A stretch of DNA of 64,000 bases from Thermogemmatispora carboxidivorans (GTDB taxonomy: Bacteria > Chloroflexota > Ktedonobacteria > Ktedonobacterales > Ktedonobacteraceae): contig NZ_JNIM01000001.1 of the NCBI RefSeq assembly GCF_000702505.1, positions 3,038,001 through 3,102,000 on the forward strand, given 5' to 3'. Below the pieces are notes generated by a model. It was not told where the DNA came from. It did not search any database and worked only from the letters and a program-made list of their open reading frames with translations. Shown piece by piece: positions 26,714 to 36,283 of the stretch. The position numbers were made by a program, and so were the translations under genes. Position 1 is the first letter of the stretch; each line of letters starts with the position of its first letter.

Positions 26714-27682
26714 TCAGGACGAGAGGACACGTTTGTCTACCCCGGAAAGGCAGACACGAGAAGCACTGGCCGGCCCTTGCCGAAGGGGAAGCCACCTATG
26801 CAAGCAATACACCGCCGGCTCATACGCCTGCGGCCCTGGGACATGGCCCAAAGGGCCTGTCAAGGACGAGTGATGAGCACGACGGCAAAGACGATGATGT
26901 GGGAGCATAGAATTCTCTGGTGGATTCCCCATCTCCACGAGCTGGTCGGCAGTGGGGCGATAGTGGTCCACATAGAGCAGCAACGCCTGCAGGGCCTTCC
27001 TCCCGAGTGCAATCCGCCGCTCCTCCTTACTGCCTTTCCCATGAGCCAGAGTCATTCCTTTTTTTCGATCCAGACCCACCAGACGCAGGCCGCATAATTC
27101 TGCAAGGCGAATGCCTGTATCATAGAGGAGCCACAGGATCGCTCGATTGCGCGCCGCATGGCAGTCCGCCTGGGGGCCAGATTCATCAAGCGACGCACAT
27201 GCTTTCAGCAGGTGCTTGAGTTCTGCTTCCTCAATGATCCGAATAAGGGGCTTGCCCACCTTGGACATTCTGACATCTGCTGCCGGGGATCGCGAGACAT
27301 AGCCTCGGGCTTCCAGCCAATTGCAGAAAGCCCGCACGGACCGCGCGTAGGAGTTGACCGAACGAGCAGCCAATCGTTTGCCATGCGCTCCCGTTCGCAT
27401 ACACAGCTCACTGAGCCAGGAGAGCAGATGTACCCGCTCGATCTCTTCCACGATGGCGATGCCCTGCCGCACCAGGAACCGCGCCAACTTGCTCAGCGAG
27501 AGCTGGTGCCATTCGAGCGTTTTGGAACCAGGGTTCTGACTGCGATGGTCCAGGGGATATTCCTCAATGCAGTAGCACAGCAGATGTCCTCCCTTGGGAG
27601 GAGGTGCATCATGAGGAACCACCGTCTGGCGAGGGATCTGAGGGGAACGCCTGCCTCGCTGTTGGCTGATGCGAGCAGCCAC
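26714..27682 (-). pseudogene. C-terminally truncated tyrosine recombinase
   Basis: The GTG at 27682 has a strong AAGGAGG 9 nt upstream. Residues about 50-255 match the intact recombinase next door (KTLEWHQLSL; SARSVRAF-type core; LLYDTGIRLAEL with R192; HGKGSKEERR with K217). From about residue 258 (base about 26910) similarity stops and a Pro/Arg/His-rich tail replaces the region that should carry HxxR, the second His and the catalytic Tyr. Those motifs were not found in other frames of 26700-26910. It cannot cleave DNA by itself; it is either a decayed integrase or a DNA-binding remnant. Confidence 0.75.
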
Positions 27683-27877
27683 AGGAAACCTCCTTCACAG
27701 AGAAAGAGCTTCTAGCCAGGCAGGCACTCACCCATGAGGGAAGACTTGCAGGAGACAGATACTCAACGAGCATTGAGGCAGGCACGCAAGAGCGCAGCCC
27801 TACCACTGATCCCCCGCGGGAGGTAGAGGGCCTGTTGGCAGAGAAGCCACCTGAGAACTGGTTTCCTGAATCGAGGG

Positions 27878-27950
27878 AGCGGGAGACGGGACTCGAACCC
27901 GCGACAGCCTGCTTGGAAGGCAGGTACTCTACCACCTGAGTTACTCCCGC
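27878..27950 (-). tRNA. tRNA-Gly(TCC)
   Basis: A 73-nt cloverleaf on the minus strand: acceptor GCGGGAG/CTCCCGC, anticodon loop CTTCCAA (anticodon TCC) in stem CCTGC/GCAGG, and T arm GCGGGTTCGAGTCCCGT. CCA is not encoded. Its 3' end faces the two recombinase genes, the usual orientation for a tRNA used as an attachment site. Confidence 0.95.
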
Positions 27951-28013
27951 CAATCACCATCACAAAACTGGCATTCCGGGCAAAGAGGGACCAGCCACGG
28001 CGCTACCACAAAT

Positions 28014-28084
28014 CGGGGTGCGCGGATTTGAACCGCGGACCTCATGGTCCCAAACCATGCGCGCTACCCACTGCGCCACACCCC
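28014..28084 (-). tRNA. tRNA-Pro(TGG)
   Basis: Minus-strand cloverleaf: acceptor GGGGTGT/GCACCCC, D stem GCGC/GCGC, anticodon loop TTTGGGA (anticodon TGG) in stem CATGG/CCATG, and T arm CGCGGTTCAAATCCGCG. No encoded CCA. It lies 63 nt upstream of tRNA-Gly on the same strand, probably in the same transcript. Confidence 0.94.
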
Positions 28085-28280
28085 GTCAGCTGACCAGCCT
28101 ACTCGCCTCTGCTGCTCACGCTCTTTGCCCAGCCTGCTACAGGTGAGCGTCCGCTTACGACTGTGCATCTGCAACTATAGCACGGCCTCATCTCGCTGTC
28201 AAGTAGGATCTCATCCGCCCCACCACGAGAGTGCCCCAAGCGACAAAGCTCCGCCCCGCAGCAGCTCGCACCTCCTGCCC

Positions 28281-28739
28281 CTATAAATCACGCTTGCGGC
28301 GATAGCGCAGCTTTAAGAGGAAAAGCTGCCAGCGAGTCGTTAGCCGCGATAGTCCCTGCTGACGCAAAGGAGTGACTCGGCCCCTGCCATAAAAGGTCGC
28401 CGAAGAGTAGCGCGGACGCCGCCCGAGCTGGACGAACAAGACAGCCACTAGGCAGATCAGACTCACAATCGCCATCAGCCCGGTAAAGACCCCAGGGCCT
28501 TCCAGGGCATAAGCAAAACCACCCGCGATCAGGGCCGCAATGATACTGAGGAGGAGAAACCACTGAGAGGCATCCAGCGTCCAGGCAACGGCAGGAAAAC
28601 GCAGACGGGGCAGCGAGAAACGCCAGCGACGACCTGCACGGGAGCGACCGGCAAAGCGCGCCCATCGCGAATCCTGCGACTCGCCCTCTTCTAAGTTCCG
28701 GAGGATCTCCTCAATCTCGCGCTCATATCTGTTTGGCAT
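28281..28739 (-). CDS. two-pass membrane protein, unknown function
   Basis: A 152-aa protein starting MPNRYEREIEEILRNLEEG. An acidic amphipathic N-terminus (1-25) and a basic Arg/Pro stretch (25-52) precede two membrane helices (about 60-80 and 84-106), and a basic C-terminal tail follows (ends LRYRRKRDL). AAGGA lies about 12 nt before the ATG. The arrangement, with 'EIEEIL' at the very start, is common in small uncharacterised Chloroflexota membrane proteins. No function can be assigned. Confidence 0.75.
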   Translation of the reverse strand: MPNRYEREIEEILRNLEEGESQDSRWARFAGRSRAGRRWRFSLPRLRFPAVAWTLDASQWFLLLSIIAALIAGGFAYALEGPGVFTGLMAIVSLICLVAVLFVQLGRRPRYSSATFYGRGRVTPLRQQGLSRLTTRWQLFLLKLRYRRKRDL

Positions 28740-28924
28740 GGCTGTTCTGCTTCCTTGAAGGAACTTGCCAAAAACGCCCCTGCTGATAATGATACCAACT
28801 TCTCCGCCATCCCGCAAGGTCACAGCCAGCTTGCCTGCCCCAACACATACCAGCCAACACCCCTCGACACCAGGCGCGCTCAGCGGTCTGGCCTCTACAA
28901 CCAGACCGCCTGCCTCACTTCATC

Positions 28925-29314
28925 TCATCCCACCTGGCCTTCACACGACAGCATGCGAAATAGACTCTTGACCTTCTCCACCAGCTCTAATGGATGGAAT
29001 GGCTTCGTGATATGATCCGCCGCCCCCAGATCAACACTAATGCGCTCATAGATGTGCTCAGCGTGAGCCGTCATAATGATTACCGGTATCTGACGCAAGG
29101 CTGGATCATGACGCAAGCGGTTGAAGATCTGATAGCCGTCTAGGCCCGGCATCATGACATCCAGGATGATCAGGTCCGGCCTCTCTACCTCCAGGAGCGC
29201 CGCCAGCTGCTTCCCATCCGCCGCTGTGGTGACCGCAAAGCCATTGCGGCTCAGGACAAAGGTGATAATCTCACGCGTCTCTTTATCATCGTCTACTACA
29301 ATAATATGTTTCAT
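28925..29314 (-). CDS. stand-alone response-regulator receiver protein
   Basis: A 129-aa single REC domain without output domain. It has the acidic cluster VVDDD (6-10), phospho-acceptor D52 (LIILDVMMPGLDG), the switch Thr in IIMTAHA and the conserved Lys in ITKPF. Stand-alone receivers relay phosphate or regulate by protein contact (CheY/DivK type). No cognate kinase is adjacent; the nearest histidine kinase is at 32314-34842. The start at 29314 is the natural MKHIIVVDDD beginning. Confidence 0.92.
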   Translation of the reverse strand: MKHIIVVDDDKETREIITFVLSRNGFAVTTAADGKQLAALLEVERPDLIILDVMMPGLDGYQIFNRLRHDPALRQIPVIIMTAHAEHIYERISVDLGAADHITKPFHPLELVEKVKSLFRMLSCEGQVG

Positions 29315-29576
29315 CGTTTGCCTGCCTCTCCCGGCCCTTCCCCTGGCGTACCAGTAGGGCTGACACAACGCACGCCGACACACGCCGATGCCTGCGGATA
29401 GATAGATAAGCGTCGTAGACTTCACAACTGTCCCCACCTTACAGTATAGTCTCTGATGGAAGAGCTGCCCCACAAGGCTGTTGAGCATGCCTGGCTCGAC
29501 ACAAACGAACAGCTGATGACTAGAAGGGCGCACGCCACTCCTGTGAGAAGGCAGAATCGAAACTGGCGTCTTCTGG

Positions 29577-29605
29577 TTGACTCTGCCTGTTCCCTCTGTT
29601 ATCAT
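29577..29605 (+). promoter_or_regulatory. sigma-70 type promoter of the HTH regulator
   Basis: TTGACT (29577-29582) and TATCAT (29600-29605) are spaced by exactly 17 nt, 55 nt upstream of the ATG at 29660. This is the best match to a housekeeping promoter in this part of the window. Confidence 0.6.
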
Positions 29606-29659
29606 ATGCCAGAAGAGCATCAATACAGGAACAGAGAGTAGGAGTCTGAGGGGGCGAGT

Positions 29660-30649
29660 ATGAGCGTGAGCGAATCCCCGTCCTGGCAGTCCGTCTTGCA
29701 GCGGCTCATCCGAACAACGGCGGAGCGCCAACGCCTCGCGACGGCGCTCGGAGTAACGACCATGACGCTATCTCGCTGGGCGAACGGCGAGTCAAGACCC
29801 CATCGCTCCCACCTGATCCGCCTCGTCCAGGCCGTTCACCCCCAGTATCGCCAGGAGCTGCTGGAAGCCCTGCGTCGTAGCTTTCCCGACATCGATGCCC
29901 TCCTGCGCGAGAGCACCGTCGAGCAAGTGCCTTCTGAATTTTTTGCCCAGGTGCTCAGCGCCCGCACCACGACAATCGAGTCGCTGCGCTTCTGGCAGAT
30001 CGGTGAGATGGTCCTGCGTCAGGCCCTGACCCAGCTCGATCCGAATCATCTGGGCATGTCTATCACCCTGATCCAGTGCATGCCTCCCCACTCCGATGGC
30101 AAGATCCGCAGCCTGCGCGAACGCATGGGGAAAGGTACGCTTCCCTGGACCGCCGACCTGGAGCAAATGGCCCTCTTCCTGGGCATGGAGTCACTGGCTG
30201 GCTACGTGGTGGAGTCCGGGCGCGTCCAGAGCATCGAAGACTTGCGCAAGTACCACCTCGTCCCCGCTTACCAGAGCGAGTTTGAGATCAGCGCCGCCGC
30301 TCACCCCATCTGGCTCGGCGGGCGCGTCGCCGGCTGCTTGCTGGCCTCCAGCACCGAGGTAGGCTATTTCTCTCAACAACGGATGAGTTTGCTGGCCATC
30401 TTTAGCGATCTGGCTTCGCTGGCTTTTGATCCCAGCGAGTTCTATGCCCCTTCGCAGATCGAGCTGCGGCCAATGCCCTCCCCTGAAAAACAACGTCCGA
30501 TCCTGGCAACCTTCCGCCAGCGCGTGGCCCGGCTGCAGCACCAGCGCCGCCTCTCTAACGCCGAGGCCGAACAGGAGGCCTGGCAAGAGATTGAGGCCGA
30601 ACTGCTGCGCCTGGGAGAACAGGAGAACGAGACCGTGCTCGACTGTTGA
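29660..30649 (+). CDS. HTH regulator with GAF-like sensor domain
   Basis: A 329-aa protein. The N-terminus (about 10-55) is a helix-turn-helix of the XRE/Cro type (RLATALGVTTMTLSRWANGES). Residues about 105-260 look like a GAF-type sensory fold (LSARTTTIESLRFWQIGEMV... GYVVESGRV... AAHPIWLGGRVAGCLLASS). A Gln/Glu-rich helical tail with AEAEQEAWQEI ends the protein. Probably a cytoplasmic ligand-responsive transcription regulator; the ligand is unknown. It is transcribed alone and converges on the NtrC-type regulator. Confidence 0.7.
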   Translation: MSVSESPSWQSVLQRLIRTTAERQRLATALGVTTMTLSRWANGESRPHRSHLIRLVQAVHPQYRQELLEALRRSFPDIDALLRESTVEQVPSEFFAQVLSARTTTIESLRFWQIGEMVLRQALTQLDPNHLGMSITLIQCMPPHSDGKIRSLRERMGKGTLPWTADLEQMALFLGMESLAGYVVESGRVQSIEDLRKYHLVPAYQSEFEISAAAHPIWLGGRVAGCLLASSTEVGYFSQQRMSLLAIFSDLASLAFDPSEFYAPSQIELRPMPSPEKQRPILATFRQRVARLQHQRRLSNAEAEQEAWQEIEAELLRLGEQENETVLDC

Positions 30650-30916
30650 GCCAGCCTCTGCCTTGTCAGGCCGCCCGCCCCTCCTCCTTTCCCCACCACT
30701 GAGGTGGTACACCTCACCGGCTGGCCTCGCTGGCGCTTGCACTCCCACAGCTCTCGCCCTCAGCAGCGGCCAGAGACCCAGGTTGGCCCCGTTCCGACGC
30801 TGACGCCTCCTTGCTACTCCCTCCTGCTCTCCTTGCGCGCCGTAATAGCTCCCAGGTGCAGCCAGGACCTCGACAGCAAGGCCAGCGGACTCGACCTCGC
30901 GACCTCGCTCCCCCCC

Positions 30917-32317
30917 TCATTCAATGCCGTGTTTGCGCATCAGGTAACGCAGCTGGTCGACTTTGCTCATGCCGAGCAGTTCCGCCGCCCTCGTGCGGTT
31001 GTGCCCCGCTTCGCAGAGCGCCTGACGAATGAAATGTTGTTCTACACGCTCCACAATGCGCTCCAGCGGTAGGGGCTGCGCTGGATGGCTGGTCAGCCAC
31101 TCCTCCCAGGGATCACAGGCCCCAGATCGACGGCCTTCGCTGTAGCCAACGATCTCTTGGGGAAGATGGATCGGCTGGATCTCATCGCCGTTGCTGAGAA
31201 TCATGGCGCGCTCAATGACATTCTTGAGTTCACGCACATTCCCCGGCCAGCTGTAGGCCAGCAAGAGACGCTGAGCTTCTGGCGAGATACGACGCACGCT
31301 GCGCCCCAACGACTTGTTGAAGTCTTCGACGAAGCGTGAGGCGAAGAGAAGGATATCCCCCGGACGCTCTCGCAACGGCGGCAGGTTGATTTGCATGACC
31401 GCCAGACGATAGAAGAGGTCGCGGCGAAAGATTCCCTCAGCCATAGCTTTCTGCAGGTCACGATTGGTGGCCGCAATGACGCGCACGTTGATTTTGACTT
31501 CCTTGCTGCCTCCCAGACGAAAGAAGGAGCGCGTCTCCAGCACGCGCAGCAGCTTGGCCTGCATATCAAGCGGCATTTCGCCGATCTCGTCAAGGAAGAG
31601 TGTACCACCATCGGCTAGCTCCAGGAGCCCGCGCTTCTGCTTGCGCGCATCGGTGAAGGCATATGGCTCGTAGCCAAAGAGTTCGCTCTCCAGGAGGTTA
31701 TGCGCAATGGCAGCGCAGTTCAGGGGCTGAAACGGGCCGGAGGCCCGCGGACTTTGCTCGTGAATGGCATGGGCGACAACTTCTTTGCCGGTCCCGCTCT
31801 CGCCAGTGATGAGGACAGAGGCAGTGTCGCTGCGGGCCACACGGGCCACCATCTCGAAGACCTGGCGCATGCGCTCGCTGTGCCCAACAATGTAGTTGAA
31901 GTGATAGTTGTCGCTGCGCTCGCGTCGCAGTTGGCGCAGCTCACGGTACATGGCGCTGGTCTCTAGAGCACGCTGCACGACGAGAAGCAGCTCTTCAAGG
32001 TCGAAGCCCTTGAGCAGGTAGTCAGAGGCTCCCAGCTTCATGGCTTCGACAGCACTGCGCACGTCCCCATAGGCCGTCAGCATGATTACGGGCAGCTCCG
32101 GCTCGCTGGCCTTGATGCGCTTGAGTACCTCTAGCCCGCTTAGCCCGGGCAGACGCAGATCCAACAGGACAAGGTCGACCGAGCATTGCTGAATGACTCG
32201 CAGACCGGCCTCGCCTTCGGCGACGGTTTCAACTTCGTAGCCGTGCCTGCCCAGGTAGCGGGCAATCTGGTGCGGTAGGTGCGGCTCATCGTCGATGATG
32301 AGAATGAACAGGCTCAT
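30917..32317 (-). CDS. NtrC-family response regulator lacking the GAFTGA motif
   Basis: A 466-aa protein: REC domain (1-120, phospho-acceptor D53), AAA+ ATPase (about 140-370, Walker A GESGTGKE 172-179, Walker B TLFLDEIGEM 239-248) and a Fis-type HTH at the C-terminus (ending NRTRAAELLGMSKVDQLRYL). The sigma-54 contact loop is altered: where family members read GAFTGA this one has YAFTDA (219-224), while the flanking ELFGYE is kept. That predicts loss of normal sigma-54 activation, so it may act on another holoenzyme. Its start overlaps the end of the histidine kinase gene by 4 nt (ATGA), marking them as a cognate two-component pair. Confidence 0.92.
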   Translation of the reverse strand: MSLFILIIDDEPHLPHQIARYLGRHGYEVETVAEGEAGLRVIQQCSVDLVLLDLRLPGLSGLEVLKRIKASEPELPVIMLTAYGDVRSAVEAMKLGASDYLLKGFDLEELLLVVQRALETSAMYRELRQLRRERSDNYHFNYIVGHSERMRQVFEMVARVARSDTASVLITGESGTGKEVVAHAIHEQSPRASGPFQPLNCAAIAHNLLESELFGYEPYAFTDARKQKRGLLELADGGTLFLDEIGEMPLDMQAKLLRVLETRSFFRLGGSKEVKINVRVIAATNRDLQKAMAEGIFRRDLFYRLAVMQINLPPLRERPGDILLFASRFVEDFNKSLGRSVRRISPEAQRLLLAYSWPGNVRELKNVIERAMILSNGDEIQPIHLPQEIVGYSEGRRSGACDPWEEWLTSHPAQPLPLERIVERVEQHFIRQALCEAGHNRTRAAELLGMSKVDQLRYLMRKHGIE

Positions 32318-34842
32318 GATGTCTGTGCTCTCCCGCTCGTTGGTTCTGTGGTCCGAGATTCGGCCCCGCTCTCGCTCTCCGGGCTATCGTCAACAGGGGC
32401 TAGAGGCAGACGAACAGTGAAGGTGGCACCGTAGCCCAGACGGCTTTCGACGCTGATCTGCCCCTGATGACTTTCGATGAGACGCTGGGTGATGGCCAGG
32501 CCCAGCCCGATACCGTGCGCTTTGGTGGTGAAGAAGGGCTGGAAGATGAGGTCTAGCTGCTCTGGGGGAATACCTATGCCCGTGTCGCTGATGGAGAGTT
32601 CTAGCCACCTCTGTGTTTCTTGCGCTAAATAGCCACTTTGGCTCTCCGCAACATGCACCCGCGGCAAGACATAGCCCGCCCCAACCCCCGATCGCGGACG
32701 CTGGACAACCTGAGCCGAGATGGTAAGAATCCCCCCTTCTGGCATGGCCTGGATGGCGTTGGTGTAGAGGTTGAACAGGACTTGTTCCATCTGCTCCATG
32801 TCGGCAAGAACAACGACCTGCTGCCGCTGGGGCTGCTCCAGCAGATCGCGCTGATAGACACGATGGACGACGATGCCAGCCTCAGTGAGACAGGGCTGGA
32901 GCGTCTGTAGGACGTGCTCGTTAAGGGCAATGAGGTCACAGGGGACACGATGTAATTGGCGCGGCTTGGCAAAGAGGAGCAGCTCGCGCACGATGTTGTC
33001 AAGGCGCTCGACTTCTTTGAGGACAACGGCTATCGATTCTTGGGCACCACGGTGCTCGTCGAGAGGCGGCTGGGCCCGATCTCCCTGATCACCAGTACCG
33101 GCTTCGCTGGCTTCACTCCGGATGAGTCTCTCTAGATCGTCCATGAGCATCTGCATGGTGATTTTGATGGAGGCCAGGGGATTGCGCACTTCGTGCGCAA
33201 CACTGGCCGCCATCTTGCCCAGTGAGGCCAGTTCGTCTAGCCGACGCTTCTCTTCCTGGAGACGATGCATAGAGGTGACGTCGCTGAAGGTGAGCAGGGT
33301 CCCAATCTGCCGCCCCCGGTCGTTGCAGAGGGGCTGCCAGGTCATGTCAAGGACCAGGTCTTGCCCCTGGCGATCGTGCGTGATGAGCGTTTCGTGATAG
33401 GCCGACGGCGAGCGCTGGCCACCACCAGACTGCAGGGCTTCGCCTGGAAGAGCCTGGGGATTCTTGAGCGGCAGAATCTTGTGAACCGGCTGCCCCAGCG
33501 CTTCGTAGGGATGATAGCCCAGGATGAGTGAGGCCGCCCGGTTGAAGGTGGTGATTTGCCCACTGAGATCTATGGTCATCAATCCGCTGGGAATGCTCTC
33601 CAGGATCAGCTCTTTGAGGCGCTGGTCGTCCAGAACCTGGCGCAGGAGCTTGCGCGCTTCGTTGCGCGCCTCGATAACCTCTGTCATGAGGTGGATGTTC
33701 TCAAGGGCAGCGCTGGCCTGACTGGCCAGCACCTGCAACATCATCAGTTCAACATGGCGCACTTTCCAGGGCCGATAGGTGCCTCCTACTAAGAGACCAA
33801 GCACCCGCGGCTCTCTCTCTTCAGGTCCATAGAGCCGACCACGCCGCCCCGGATCGCCCCCGCTGATGAGCGGCAAGGCGATGAAGGTGTTGATGCTCGC
33901 AGGCAGATGACTGAGATAGTCGGCAGTCCGCGGACTGCCCGGGCGCTCGATGAGGAGGGGCGTGGGATGGCCCCCCTGCTCACGGGCATAGCGGAAGAGC
34001 GCTTCGCTCAGGGCCGGGCTGATCCAGGGCGCCTGCCTCCCCATCGGGGGCGAGAGGAGAATGTCGCAGAGATCAAGCGGCGCAATTTCACGGCTGCGCT
34101 GCATGATGATGGTGCACAGACGCTCAAGATCGTGGACGGCACTGTTGATCTGGCTACCGATGCTGTTGAGTAAGGAAAGCTCGTGAATGCGCTCACGGTC
34201 CCGCTCCAGCAAGAGCGTGTTTTCGAGGAGCATGGCACTGACGCCAGCGACGGCTTCCAGGACCTGGATCTCTTCTTCGGCCCAGTAGGCCGGTAGACGG
34301 CTACCAGGGAGACCAGCAGCCTGACCTCCAGCCTCGGGCTGGCCCTCGTGACCATCACGAATGGCTACCAGGACGCCAGTGGCCCGCTGGCGATAGATCA
34401 AGGGCACGGCAACTAGCTGCGGCCCCCCCGGATCTGCTGGCGCAGTGGCAACACGCCGCAATCTCCAGGCCCGCGCCTCGGGCCGCTCGCTATTGAGATC
34501 GATAGGATTGATCTGGGCAACCGCCAGAAGCGAGGTGGACCAGCCTGGCCGGTCGTCAAAGGTCCCTGAAACGAATTGCAGTGTCTCGCCAATGCGCTTG
34601 TAGAGCAGGACATAGCGGCTCCGCAGCAGCGAGGCCAGCCGCCGCGGCAGACTGTCCTGCAAGAGACGGTAGTCGCCAATGGCACTGAATTCGTCGAGGA
34701 TGGTGGTGACAAGAATGGACGCGCTCAGCGGCGCGGGAGCTGAGGCCGCTCCCTTCCCTTCCCCTCCAGCAGTCTCTTCCGCTTCCTCGCCCGCTCCGGA
34801 CCGCGAGGCGAAGATGCCCGAATCATGCTCTGCAGTACGCAT
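32314..34842 (-). CDS. hybrid-sensor histidine kinase (GAF-GAF-PAS-HisKA-HATPase)
   Basis: An 842-aa cytoplasmic kinase without evident membrane helices. N-terminal GAF-like domains (about 30-200 and 215-390) precede a PAS domain (about 405-530, FNRAASLILGYHPYEALG). The dimerisation/phospho-acceptor domain follows with H550 (SVAHEVRNPLASI), and then a HATPase with N box NLYTNAIQAM, G1 SDTGIGIP, F box FQPFFTT and G2 GIGLGLAI. It should phosphorylate the overlapping NtrC-type regulator. GGGGGA precedes the ATG. NtrB/AtoS-like kinases have this C-terminal half. The signal is unknown. Confidence 0.93.
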   Translation of the reverse strand: MRTAEHDSGIFASRSGAGEEAEETAGGEGKGAASAPAPLSASILVTTILDEFSAIGDYRLLQDSLPRRLASLLRSRYVLLYKRIGETLQFVSGTFDDRPGWSTSLLAVAQINPIDLNSERPEARAWRLRRVATAPADPGGPQLVAVPLIYRQRATGVLVAIRDGHEGQPEAGGQAAGLPGSRLPAYWAEEEIQVLEAVAGVSAMLLENTLLLERDRERIHELSLLNSIGSQINSAVHDLERLCTIIMQRSREIAPLDLCDILLSPPMGRQAPWISPALSEALFRYAREQGGHPTPLLIERPGSPRTADYLSHLPASINTFIALPLISGGDPGRRGRLYGPEEREPRVLGLLVGGTYRPWKVRHVELMMLQVLASQASAALENIHLMTEVIEARNEARKLLRQVLDDQRLKELILESIPSGLMTIDLSGQITTFNRAASLILGYHPYEALGQPVHKILPLKNPQALPGEALQSGGGQRSPSAYHETLITHDRQGQDLVLDMTWQPLCNDRGRQIGTLLTFSDVTSMHRLQEEKRRLDELASLGKMAASVAHEVRNPLASIKITMQMLMDDLERLIRSEASEAGTGDQGDRAQPPLDEHRGAQESIAVVLKEVERLDNIVRELLLFAKPRQLHRVPCDLIALNEHVLQTLQPCLTEAGIVVHRVYQRDLLEQPQRQQVVVLADMEQMEQVLFNLYTNAIQAMPEGGILTISAQVVQRPRSGVGAGYVLPRVHVAESQSGYLAQETQRWLELSISDTGIGIPPEQLDLIFQPFFTTKAHGIGLGLAITQRLIESHQGQISVESRLGYGATFTVRLPLAPVDDSPESESGAESRTTEPTSGRAQTS

Positions 34843-35572
34843 GTTTCCCCCCTTCTCCTGACCGCTCCAGTCCGCTGTGCCCCTGTCGAGCAGGCCCCAC
34901 TAGCTGCCCGCTCTGCTGAGTGCTCACCTGGAGGTTCTCTTTGCTGACCACACTACACCTCTTCCGCAATCTCTCCGCAACCTGGCACCTCTGAAGGGGC
35001 CACAGTGGATAGACGACTACCCACCGGCCTCCACAGGCATTCTGGCCGCTTCATGGTCTCACCCTTGCCTTTCTTCTCGCCATTTCGCTACCTGTCCGCT
35101 CGTTGCCCATTCCTCCCGTACACAGGGCCAGCACTGCCATCCCGGATATGCCAGCTTCCCCCCACCCGCTAGCCCAGCCCACAACCAGACCCCGCCTCGA
35201 CGACCCCAACCGGCAACCTTCTCCCCCCTGCGCCTTCTCCTGTTTTCTACTATAGCAGATGCTAGCCTATTTTGCACCTGTCATTGGTCTTGTTTGAAAA
35301 TATTGCCATTATCTCTGCCTGGCTTCCTTCCTGCCCTGTTACTATTATGACTGATAGTTCATAATCTTGTGTAAAATCACCAGAAAAAAATCTTGCCTCT
35401 CTCTTGTGCAGCAAAAGGCCCCCGGAAAGAAGGCAAGAGCCTGGAGCAGAACAGGGCTTGCAACCGGCAGACAACTCCGCTACCCTGATAGGCGAGCAAC
35501 CGCCTTCTCTGACCGAACCTGGTCAGGCGAGCGCGGACTGAGTCGCGGCAATTAAGCAAGAGAGAAGCAAGA
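34843..35572. other. intergenic interval upstream of histidine kinase
   Basis: About 730 bases between divergent genes. It is C-rich near the kinase start and AT-rich around 35260-35390, the likely promoter zone for the rightward gene at 35573 and perhaps the leftward kinase. No open frame with a ribosome binding site, hairpin or RNA gene was recognised. Confidence 0.45.
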
Positions 35573-36283
35573 ATGGAAGAGCATAGAACACCGCACGGAG
35601 TGATAGGAAGAGAACAAGGAGAGGAAGAGCGACAGGAAGTGGAGAAAGAGAGCAAGGTCGCGCCGCGTTGGTTGGCTCTGGTCACGGCCCTGCTCTGTGG
35701 CCTCCTCTACGCCGTCTTACCATCCTGGCTGACCCTCGGACCGAACTGGCTCCCGCTGGTGCTAGAAGGAATGATCGTGCTCGGAGCCGTCGTATTCAGG
35801 CTTCTCGCTCGGTCGGGCCAGCAGCTCCAGCACATCCACCGCTTGCAGCGCCACCTGGCTTTTGGGCTGCTCGCGATCGTGACGCTGGCCCTTGGCAGTG
35901 CCGTAGCCTTGCTCATCCTCAATCTGCCGCGCAGCACGCGAGCTGATATCCTGCTGCGGGCCGCCGCCCTGCTCTGGACCTCCAATATCTTAGTCTTTGC
36001 CCTCTGGTATTGGGAAATCGACGGAGGGGGACCAGTGGGACGGCACCGACGTGGTCACCGCGCCGCCGATTTCCTCTTTCCGCAGCAGGCCAATGGGAAC
36101 AGCGGTGGCTGGGTGCCCCACTTCCTCGACTATCTCTTTCTGGCCTTCACCACAGCCACCGCGTTTAGTCCAACGGATACTATGCCGTTGACGCGCCGGG
36201 CCAAGGCCCTGATGATGCTGGAATCCTTGCTTTCCTTGCTCGTCCTGGCCATCCTCGCGGCGCGAGCTGTCAACATTCTTTAA
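35573..36283 (+). CDS. DUF1345-like multi-pass membrane protein
   Basis: A 236-aa protein. A charged N-terminus (1-30) is followed by membrane helices at about 33-53, 58-77, 95-118, 126-149 and at the C-terminus. The segment YLFLAFTTATAFSPTDTMPLTRRAKALMMLESLLSL resembles membrane proteins of the DUF1345 or ion-channel-like group, where 'TAFSPTDT-PLT-RAK-LM' is a recurrent motif. Function is not established. The ribosome binding site is weak. The last 4 nt overlap the end of the convergent cytosine deaminase gene. Confidence 0.7.
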   Translation: MEEHRTPHGVIGREQGEEERQEVEKESKVAPRWLALVTALLCGLLYAVLPSWLTLGPNWLPLVLEGMIVLGAVVFRLLARSGQQLQHIHRLQRHLAFGLLAIVTLALGSAVALLILNLPRSTRADILLRAAALLWTSNILVFALWYWEIDGGGPVGRHRRGHRAADFLFPQQANGNSGGWVPHFLDYLFLAFTTATAFSPTDTMPLTRRAKALMMLESLLSLLVLAILAARAVNIL

